64,000 nt of DNA, taken from JAJKIP01 sp037200685. GTDB lineage: Bacteria > Bacteroidota > Bacteroidia > Chitinophagales > Chitinophagaceae. The position numbers and the translations under genes are program-made. How positions within the stretch are numbered: the first letter of the stretch is position 1; every line of letters starts with the position of its first letter. Location of the stretch: assembly GCA_037200685.1 (NCBI GenBank), contig JBBCIG010000014.1:330194-394193 (forward strand), given 5' to 3'. A model generated the notes under the pieces. The model was not told where the DNA came from. It worked only from the letters and a program-made list of their open reading frames with translations, and did not search any database. Of this stretch, positions 54,859 to 61,578 are shown one piece after another.

Positions 54859-54869
54859 CCCCCCCCCCC
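54859..54869 (+). repeat. Poly-C tract (11 C)
   Basis: A run of 11 C in very AT-rich surroundings, about 290 bp before the outer-membrane barrel gene at 55157. It is the longest G/C homopolymer I noticed. The surrounding spacer 54794-55156 has no ORF or recognised hairpin. Confidence 0.8.
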
Positions 54870-55156
54870 ACAATAGAAATTGTATTGTCGCAAATAGATA
54901 AAGCTTGCAAAAGTTGATCTAAAGAATTGTCAATTAGGCAAACAATACTTTAATTATTAGAAAATAACATTTAGTTATTCGACAATCTGTGAGTTGTAAG
55001 CAACCCTATTAGACACAATCTAATAATTTGAGTGTAACGAAGTAACAAATACAACAGACATGAGATTTAATAGCCTGCATATACTAAGAGACAATAGCCC
55101 ACCTAATAAAAATTTTATGCATTCACAAAATTAAGACTACTAAACAAACTAAAATT

Positions 55157-55708
55157 ATGCAAAAGGGAATCTTACTTTTCCTTACAATTATTATTATTTC
55201 TAACACTGTAAATTGCCAGATAACAAAAGATAACTGGATGCTTGGAGGTGTTATTAGTTATGCTTCTACGAACTATAACAGCACCAATTATGGCGAGCCA
55301 CACACTACTTATAATTTGCAACGGAGCCCTAATATTGGTTATTTTTTCGTTAACAAGTTAGCTGGAGGTTTAAAAGTAGGTATTAGCAAAACTGGTGATA
55401 AAGACAAAAATCAAAGTTACACAAACTTCAATCTCGGTCCTTATTTTAGGTATTACCTCCTAGCCTCTGAAAAGCAAGTTAACGTGGTAACCGAAGCGGC
55501 ATATATGTATGGTTTTGAAAAAGGCAGCACCCCTGATAAAACTTCCAAAAACACATTCAGTTTTTCAGCCGGTCCGGTTATCTACTTCAATAATGTTGTA
55601 GGACTGGAAATGCTGGTCAGCTACTCTACCTATAAGTTTTCGGATTTTGATGGCAGCAATAATACGATAAAGTTTGGCCTGGGTTTACAGGTACACCTTG
55701 AGAAATAA
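55157..55708 (+). CDS. Small outer-membrane beta-barrel protein, paralog 1
   Basis: A 183-residue exported protein (signal ILLFLTIIIISNTVNCQ). Alternating-residue strands typical of 8-stranded barrels: WMLGGVISYASTNYNS, LQRSPNIGYFFVNKLAGGLK, FNLGPYFRYYLLASEKQVNV, TFSFSAGPVIYFNNVVGLEM and the closing IKFGLGLQVHLEK. It is a clear homologue of the gene at 55954-56511, sharing ITK-x-NW, IGYF, GPF-RYY, SAGPVI-F and the end motif. Function unknown. Confidence 0.82.
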   Translation: MQKGILLFLTIIIISNTVNCQITKDNWMLGGVISYASTNYNSTNYGEPHTTYNLQRSPNIGYFFVNKLAGGLKVGISKTGDKDKNQSYTNFNLGPYFRYYLLASEKQVNVVTEAAYMYGFEKGSTPDKTSKNTFSFSAGPVIYFNNVVGLEMLVSYSTYKFSDFDGSNNTIKFGLGLQVHLEK

Positions 55709-55730
55709 AATTAATCAATAAAAATTAAAC

Positions 55731-55940
55731 ATGAAACGGACTATTTACTTATTACTCGTTTTGTTTTCATTGAAAGCCACAGGCCAAAATGTAACAATTG
55801 ACTATCAAGCATGGAACCCAATGCCCCGATGCGTGTCTTCACGCACCGGAACGAATATAAAGATGATGATGCGTGAAGACACGCATCATGGCGGGGGAGA
55901 CGACAGCTCGTTTTCTTACTTTTTATATAATCACAATTAA
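55731..55940 (+). CDS. Short exported peptide interrupted by a REP-like palindrome
   Basis: A 69-codon frame starting MKRTIYLLLVLFSLKATGQN, a convincing signal peptide placed 22 bp after the upstream stop. After NVTIDYQAWN the coding DNA becomes an inverted repeat (55828-55887) and the frame soon ends. I read this as the start of a once longer secreted protein into which a palindromic element was inserted, or a decayed gene. Whether a peptide is still made is unknown. Confidence 0.45.
   Translation: MKRTIYLLLVLFSLKATGQNVTIDYQAWNPMPRCVSSRTGTNIKMMMREDTHHGGGDDSSFSYFLYNHN
55828..55887. repeat. REP-like nested palindrome
   Basis: GATGCGTGTCTTCACGCA at 55828-55845 and its perfect 18-bp inverse at 55870-55887, 24 bp apart. 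Each arm is itself a hairpin (TGCGTG-TCTT-CACGCA). Outer CCCC (55824) and GGGG (after 55891) extend the pairing. Confidence 0.88.
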
Positions 55941-55953
55941 AAATAAAATCCCA

Positions 55954-56511
55954 ATGAAAAGAATGTCAATTTCAGCATTATTATTTCTCATATCTTTTAA
56001 CTCTTATAGCCAAATAACTAAACATAACTGGTTAATAGGCGGAAGTGGGGCATTTTCTCACGACAAAACCACATTTTCAACCGGAGGAATTTCCTCTTCT
56101 CAAATCAATTTTAATCCTCGGATTGGTTATTTTCTCGCCGACCATTTTGCACTTGGATTAATTGGGGATTATGCCTGGGTCTCAACAAAGTCAAACAACA
56201 TTAAATCTTCCTATACAAATTATGGAATTGGGCCCTTTCTAAGATATTATATTTTACCATCTGATTACAGAACTAATCTCATCATTGAAGCAAATGGAAC
56301 TTACAATGAACAAAGTAATAATCTAATATCAGATAAGTCAAGTTTTTTTTCCTATGGCATCTCGGCCGGGCCAGTCATCTTCCTAAATTCAAGTGTTGGT
56401 CTTGAACTTTTACTTGGCTATAAAGGCTACAAAGTAATAGATGAAAGTACAAAGAATAACGGTATTCAAATAAATATTGGCATCCAATTTCACCTCGAAA
56501 GAGATAAATAA
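55954..56511 (+). CDS. Small outer-membrane beta-barrel protein, paralog 2
   Basis: A 185-residue exported protein from the ATG at 55954 (signal ISALLFLISFNSYSQ). Same barrel layout as 55157-55708: ITKHNWLIGGSGAFSH, NPRIGYFLADHFALGLIGDY, YGIGPFLRYYILPSDYRTNL, SYGISAGPVIFLNSSVGLEL, and the closing GIQINIGIQFHLERDK. The frame opens earlier at 55873, but those residues derive from the palindrome. A tandem duplication with the disrupted small gene in between. Confidence 0.82.
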   Translation: MKRMSISALLFLISFNSYSQITKHNWLIGGSGAFSHDKTTFSTGGISSSQINFNPRIGYFLADHFALGLIGDYAWVSTKSNNIKSSYTNYGIGPFLRYYILPSDYRTNLIIEANGTYNEQSNNLISDKSSFFSYGISAGPVIFLNSSVGLELLLGYKGYKVIDESTKNNGIQINIGIQFHLERDK

Positions 56512-56534
56512 ATCAACACATAAAATATTTTTTT

Positions 56535-58316
56535 ATGAAACATTTTACTCACATATTTATTATACAGATATTCCTCTCAGGAATATTTAATTTTTCAAAA
56601 GCACAAACTTTAAATTATACGACTGTTAATTATTCAACATCCTTGTGCAATGTATTTAATGTAAGCCCAGCAAGAGTAGTTGGGGGTTTAACTCACTATC
56701 CAGTATCAGGGGGAGTTTCGTATAATGGAAGTGCTTTAGTGCTTGAAACGAAAGGTGGGCAGGGCCTTTCCACAACCTTGGGCACTGCTTATGCAATAGC
56801 GATTCCAATAAAGCAAGGCTATTCATACAATATTACAGTTAATGCGAGCAAACAATCATCAGACCCAGTGTCAGCTCCTACCTTTGAAATTGGAGCAATA
56901 AATACTTTGCCCAACCCCAACACAACAAACCCAACTGCTTGCGGAGCCGTTGATCAAAATAAATGGGCGGTGCTCCAATCTACAACAATAGGTTATTCCT
57001 ACATTAACACTACAAGTGCACAAAATTATCCGATATTACAAAATTTTGTAGCAAATGCTAATCTTAGCTATTTTACCATTTTAGCCCACAGCGGTTCACA
57101 AAGTCAATCTTCAACTGTTCTTATTAATAGCATAACAATAACCGAAACTGCTCCAACACCTACATTTACCATTACACCATCTTCTACACCTATAGTTTGC
57201 GGCTCAACTACACCTGTAGGATTTACTGTTAATAACGGTTCTGGCACATCCGGTATTACAGATTATTCATGGAACTTAGGAGCAACACCTAATGGCTGGC
57301 TTTTACCTAATGGCACTGCTGCGCCTGCAACTTATTCAACAGGCACTACAAATACTTTGACCCTTACGCCGGTTTGTGGAGCAGTGCAAAAAAATGTGTC
57401 AGCTACAGTGACTGCCAATGGAAGTAGTTATAATACAAATGTAAGCACAGCATCTGTTACACAACCATCATTATCAATAAGTGGCAGCAGCGTTATTTGC
57501 AGTGGATCGAGCAACTATTCTGTTACTGGTTTACCATGCAATGCTTCAGTAGTATGGAGCATTATACCTGCAACTAGTGTTGCCAACCTCAGTTGTTCTT
57601 CCTGTGCAACAACATCTTTATCTTATATTAATAATGGCGCAGTTACCTTGACAGCAACTGTTTCAAATGTTTGCGGAGGAACGATTACGATCTCAAAAAG
57701 TAATATTATCATTGGCATTCCTACTATTCAAAGCGGCTTTTATACTTATACCAATTACCCTTATGGTTCTCCTATGGGACTTGTAGAAGGCCCCGAGGAT
57801 AATGAAGTTTGTTACACGGAAAGGCCAACTGTTATGACTACTACCATGGATATACAAGGAGCCACCGATGTAGTTTGGGAAAAAAATAGTTCTACTCCTT
57901 CCACCTTGCTATGGGACCAGGTTGGCAATGATCTTTCTATTTCGTTCAGAGCCGTTAATCAGACCGGTAGTTTTAAGATCACAACCTCTAACACTTGTGG
58001 TAGTGTCTCTAAAGATTATATTTTTAAATCAGTCACCTGCGAGATGTTTAGGGTATCACCTAATCCTGCAAGTAGCAACTTCACCGTTTCTACGATTGAG
58101 GATAATAGCATAGCCGCATCAAAGGAATATACAAGCAATAGATCGTTTACAGAAATCAGGATATTTGATATGCAGAGCAATCTAAAAAAATATCAGCGTT
58201 TTAATAAAGCGAAACAAGCGACTATAAATATAAGTGACTTAAAATTGGGTATTTATATTGTTGAAGTAAGCAATGGAATATATAAAGAAAGGCATCAATT
58301 ATCAGTGCAGAACTAA
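56535..58316 (+). CDS. Large T9SS-sorted secreted protein with PKD/Ig-like repeats
   Basis: A 593-residue exported protein (signal IFIIQIFLSGIFNFSKAQ). Residues ~25-205 are a strand-rich domain (GYSYNITVNASKQSSD, FEIGAINTLPNPNT). Then come PKD/Ig-like modules rich in Cys, Ser and Thr (TPIVCGSTTPVGFTVNNGSG; VICSGSSNYSVTGLPCNASV; TATVSNVCGGTITIS). The C-terminal ~85 residues are the T9SS type A domain (MFRVSPNPASSNFTVSTIED, LKLGIYIVEVSNGIYKERHQ). Likely a surface adhesin. A terminator follows. Confidence 0.85.
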   Translation: MKHFTHIFIIQIFLSGIFNFSKAQTLNYTTVNYSTSLCNVFNVSPARVVGGLTHYPVSGGVSYNGSALVLETKGGQGLSTTLGTAYAIAIPIKQGYSYNITVNASKQSSDPVSAPTFEIGAINTLPNPNTTNPTACGAVDQNKWAVLQSTTIGYSYINTTSAQNYPILQNFVANANLSYFTILAHSGSQSQSSTVLINSITITETAPTPTFTITPSSTPIVCGSTTPVGFTVNNGSGTSGITDYSWNLGATPNGWLLPNGTAAPATYSTGTTNTLTLTPVCGAVQKNVSATVTANGSSYNTNVSTASVTQPSLSISGSSVICSGSSNYSVTGLPCNASVVWSIIPATSVANLSCSSCATTSLSYINNGAVTLTATVSNVCGGTITISKSNIIIGIPTIQSGFYTYTNYPYGSPMGLVEGPEDNEVCYTERPTVMTTTMDIQGATDVVWEKNSSTPSTLLWDQVGNDLSISFRAVNQTGSFKITTSNTCGSVSKDYIFKSVTCEMFRVSPNPASSNFTVSTIEDNSIAASKEYTSNRSFTEIRIFDMQSNLKKYQRFNKAKQATINISDLKLGIYIVEVSNGIYKERHQLSVQN

Positions 58317-58337
58317 GACTAAATAAATTTTGCTGTA

Positions 58338-58371
58338 AAGGGTTTTGCCTAGCTGGCAAGACCCTTTTTTT
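58338..58371 (+). terminator. Rho-independent terminator
   Basis: AAGGGT-TTTGCC / GGCAAGA-CCCTT stem around TAGCT, then seven T. It is 20 bp after the T9SS gene stop. Confidence 0.82.
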
Positions 58372-58472
58372 AATATTAAATTATTCCCCGCTCAGCAAAA
58401 CTCAGTTTCGAAATTTTTTTCTTTCACCTTTGGCGATATTAAATACTCATCTATATAATAGGGAAGACTCAA

Positions 58473-58547
58473 AAATGCTGAGTAGCGAACAGAACCCCGA
58501 AGAGTGCGACGCAACAGACGATCCTAGTAGCAATGCAGCCGGGCAAA
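58473..58547 (+). repeat. Interspersed repeat family, copy 9 (short form)
   Basis: Head AAATGCTGAGTAGCGAACAG, middle GAGTGCGACGCAACAGACG, tail AGTAGCAATGCAGCCGGGC. It lies in the 291-bp gap between convergent genes. Confidence 0.85.
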
Positions 58548-58607
58548 TAAAAAACTCCCGCTATAAAAGCAGGAGTTTGTTCATCATCGTTATTTCATCA
58601 AAGGCGA

Positions 58608-59768
58608 TTAGTTATGTCCGTGCCCATGACCATGATCGTGATCATCCTTGTCATCAAATTTCTCTACACCTTCTACATTCATTTTTAATGAAGTGACCCT
58701 GTCTACCGTGCCGGTGATGAAGAGGAGTTTGTTATCCTTGCCGGCGAATACATTGTTGCTGGCGGAACCATTGCCTACAGGAACATTGAAAACTTTCTTT
58801 CCTTTTTTATCAAAGGCGGTTACCCCGGCGGCATGGCTTACATATACATTGCCACGTTCATCCATCGACATACCATCGCATCCTGTTAAATTGTCAACAA
58901 ACACTTTGCGGTTGCTGAGTGTACCGTTGGAGTTGATATCAAACACCCAGATGGTGCCGGTGGCATCACCTGTCCATTCGTTTACGTAGAGTTTTTTTCC
59001 ATCGGGGGTACCCGTCACACCGTTGGGCCATATATCAGCGTTCCATCCGGCTTGCGTGGTAACTCTTACTAACTTGTTGCTGCCGGGGGCGAGGTAATAC
59101 ACATGCCCCCCTTTACCTGTCGCGGCTTGTTCGGAATGTACAGGGGGCCAGGATGGATTGCCTGTTTTACGCGGATCGTTTGCATCCCAATAACCCCGTG
59201 GAAAAATGGGATCGGTGATATAAAGACCACCCGTCTTTGGATTGATCCATACATCGTTGGGCCCATTTAATAATTTACCATTGTAACCTTTCGCCAGTAC
59301 GACGTGGCTGCCGTTGGGCGCTATCTTCCAGAGTTCGCCATGCATATCCGCACAGGCGATGAGAAAACCTTTTTTATCGAAGGCCATACCATTGGAGCGG
59401 CCGGTACCTGTTAAGAAAGTAGTGATGTGCCCGTTGCTTGCTTTCCATTTGTAAATTTTATCATTGGGCTGGTCTGTAAAAAATACATTGCCGTCTTCAT
59501 CAACAGCGGGGCCTTCTGTAAAACCAAAACCTTTTTGAATGGTGTCGAGTTTTCCGTGTGAAGAAGCGGCGACAAGACAGTTGATGTCAAAAATATTACT
59601 GCCGCTGCCGGGTTCGCAACCGCAGTCGGATGATCGCCCCCTTGCGGAGGATTCAACCTGCTCGCCGGTTTGATCGACCAGCGCTTCTTCTGTAATGGAT
59701 TTTTTTGTGCAGGAATAAAAACCAATGGAGCATGCGACTCCCAGGAAAAGGAAGATTTTCTTTTTCAT
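58608..59768 (-). CDS. SMP-30/gluconolactonase-family lipoprotein, paralog 1
   Basis: A 386-residue lipoprotein (signal LFLGVACSIGFYSCTKK). The SMP-30/gluconolactonase propeller begins FGFTEGPAVDEDGNVFFTDQ (metal Glu in TEGP) and continues with GRSNGMAFDKKGFLIACAD, LLNGPNDVWINPKTGGLYIT (Asn/Asp metal region) and GCDGMSMDERGNVYVSHAAG. An N-terminal CGCEPGSG segment and an unusual C-terminal HDHGHGHGHN tail set it apart. It probably hydrolyses sugar lactones in the periplasm, a good match for PQQ dehydrogenases that make such lactones. About 75% similar by eye to paralog 2, which lacks the His tail. Confidence 0.88.
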   Translation of the reverse strand: MKKKIFLFLGVACSIGFYSCTKKSITEEALVDQTGEQVESSARGRSSDCGCEPGSGSNIFDINCLVAASSHGKLDTIQKGFGFTEGPAVDEDGNVFFTDQPNDKIYKWKASNGHITTFLTGTGRSNGMAFDKKGFLIACADMHGELWKIAPNGSHVVLAKGYNGKLLNGPNDVWINPKTGGLYITDPIFPRGYWDANDPRKTGNPSWPPVHSEQAATGKGGHVYYLAPGSNKLVRVTTQAGWNADIWPNGVTGTPDGKKLYVNEWTGDATGTIWVFDINSNGTLSNRKVFVDNLTGCDGMSMDERGNVYVSHAAGVTAFDKKGKKVFNVPVGNGSASNNVFAGKDNKLLFITGTVDRVTSLKMNVEGVEKFDDKDDHDHGHGHGHN

Positions 59769-60216
59769 AATGACAATCGTTTAGAGGTTTTAAAAAAATA
59801 GGAGATTAAAAAAACAATCATTTATGCAGATGGCAACCTGCAGTGTTATAAAAGTATTTAAAGTTGAAGACGTAAAACTTCCAATAGAAAACGGTGAAGG
59901 ATATTGAACAAGTTGGGTGAGTTGCGAGTCGGGAGTTGAGAGTTGGGAGTTGGGAAGCTGCGAGATATGAGCTATGAGTTGCGAGTAAACACTTGAAGCC
60001 CCATCCCGACCTTCCCCTATCGGGGAAGGCCATCTACGCACAGCCCTCGCTCTTCGAAGGGTTTGATATAATATGACTCTTCTAAAATGTTGAACGAGAT
60101 ATAAAGTTGATTCCCGCAAGGGCGGGACAAGTTATGGTAGTTATATCGTTTGACATTGCAATGCAGTACCGTCCCTTCTCTGTAGGAGAAGGGAAAGAGG
60201 GATGAGGCTTACTCTC
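59769..60216. repeat. 448-bp spacer of GAGTTG words and REP-like hairpins
   Basis: Between the two lactonase genes: 59925-59990 is a degenerate array of GAGTTGCGAGT/GGGAGTTG words. Hairpins follow: CCTTCCCCTATCGGGGAAGG (60011-60030), CCCTCG-CTCTT-CGAAGGG (60043-60060), TCCCGCAAGGGCGGGA (60112-60127) and CCCTTCTC-TGTAG-GAGAAGGG (60173-60193). No gene seen. Confidence 0.65.
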
Positions 60217-61269
60217 TCAATACTTCTCCACTCCTTTTACACTCATCTTTATTGCGCTTACCCTGTCTGTTGGCCCGGTAATAAATAATGTCTTTCCATC
60301 TTTGCCGCCAAAAACATTGTTGGTGGCGCCCCTTACAGGAATATTAAATATCCTTTTACCGGTGGAATCAACGGCGGTTATACCGAGGCCGTTGCTGATA
60401 TAAATATTTCCTCTTTCATCCATGGACATACCATCGCCGCCCATCTCGAGAAATTTTTTCATGTTGGTGAGTGTGCCGTCTTTTTTAATATCGAATACCC
60501 AGGTACCGCCCATATTGTTAGCGGAGTATTTATTTACGTAGAGTTTTTTTCCATCACGGGTACCAACGATACCGTTGGGCCATGTGTCTGTTTCCCATTC
60601 GGCTTGGGTGGTCAACCGCACCAATTCTTTTTTGCCGGGGGCGAGGTAATACACATGACCGCCTTTACCGGTCTCCGCCTGCTCCGATTGTGTCGGGGGC
60701 CAGCGGGGGTTACGTGTTTTACGCGGATCGGTCGCATCCCAAAATGCCCTTGGAAATATCGGGTCGGTGATATAGATACCGCCGGTGACCGGGTTGATCC
60801 AAAGATCATTCGGGCCGTTTAATAATTTACCATTATATCCTTTTGCCAATACGGTATGGCTGCCGTCCGGGGCTATTTTCCAGATCTCCCCATACATTTC
60901 CGCGCAGGTGATGAGGTTACCTTTTTTATCAAAGGCCATTCCATTGGAGCGGCCGGTGGCAGTCATGAATGTTGTGACCTGGCCGGTGGTGGCATCCCAT
61001 TTAAAAATTTTATCATTGGGCTGGTCGGAGAAAAATATATCGCCTTTTTTATCAACAGCAGGGCCTTCGGTAAATGAAAAACCTTTTTGTATGGTATCTA
61101 ATCTTCCATGAGCAGCGGGAGAAAGAAGACCTGTGGGGTCGAAGATATTGCTGGTATCCGCAGGATCTGCTATTAACCCAATCGGTTCAGCATTAGCGCC
61201 AGCGATTTTTGTATATGAGTAACTGAAGAAGCATATAACAACCAGCGAAAGCAATAACTTAATTTTCAT
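60217..61269 (-). CDS. SMP-30/gluconolactonase-family exported protein, paralog 2
   Basis: A 350-residue protein from the ATG at 61269 (MKIKLLLSLVVICFFSYSYT signal); the frame opens at 61305 but the extra 12 residues precede the signal. Propeller motifs mirror paralog 1: FSFTEGPAVDKKGDIFFSDQ, GRSNGMAFDKKGNLITCAEM, LLNGPNDLWINPVTGGIYIT, GGDGMSMDERGNIYISNGLG. The N-terminus lacks a clear lipobox, so it is probably soluble in the periplasm. A tandem duplicate of 58608-59768. It lies divergent from the CE15 esterase gene. Confidence 0.87.
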   Translation of the reverse strand: MKIKLLLSLVVICFFSYSYTKIAGANAEPIGLIADPADTSNIFDPTGLLSPAAHGRLDTIQKGFSFTEGPAVDKKGDIFFSDQPNDKIFKWDATTGQVTTFMTATGRSNGMAFDKKGNLITCAEMYGEIWKIAPDGSHTVLAKGYNGKLLNGPNDLWINPVTGGIYITDPIFPRAFWDATDPRKTRNPRWPPTQSEQAETGKGGHVYYLAPGKKELVRLTTQAEWETDTWPNGIVGTRDGKKLYVNKYSANNMGGTWVFDIKKDGTLTNMKKFLEMGGDGMSMDERGNIYISNGLGITAVDSTGKRIFNIPVRGATNNVFGGKDGKTLFITGPTDRVSAIKMSVKGVEKY

Positions 61270-61362
61270 ACCAGCAATAGAATTTAGGGTAATAAAGATA
61301 AGCAATTAATGCAGTTGAACATTGGCGGAATACATTCAACACGGATGACAAGAAAAATACAG

Positions 61363-61528
61363 GAACACGGATGATATGGATTAAAATGGATTTTGAGGGA
61401 TTTGTATTATCTGTGTTATCCGTGTTCTTGTATTATCGGCTTTATAAAGTTTCGAATGCAATTGAACACGGATGTTCCGGATCAAAAAGGATTTTGCGGG
61501 ATTCGTATTACCTGTGTTATCCGTGTTC
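61363..61528. repeat. Two 65-bp palindromic units in tandem
   Basis: Units 61363-61427 and 61464-61528 are each exactly 65 bp. Both start GAACACGGAT and end with its perfect inverse ATCCGTGTTC. Inner parts share GGAT-AAAA-GGATTTTG, GGGATT-GTATTA and CTGTGTT. A partial third copy lies at about 61339. They sit in the 310-bp divergent promoter region of lactonase 2 and the esterase. Confidence 0.88.
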
Positions 61529-61578
61529 TGAGATCCAAGATCATTCGTTATCTTCAGTCACGATAACAAACGACTGCT

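Noticed and set aside
1016..58547. Repeat family as a dispersed CRISPR
   Set aside because: Copies are kilobases apart, in both orientations, of different lengths, without spacers or cas genes.
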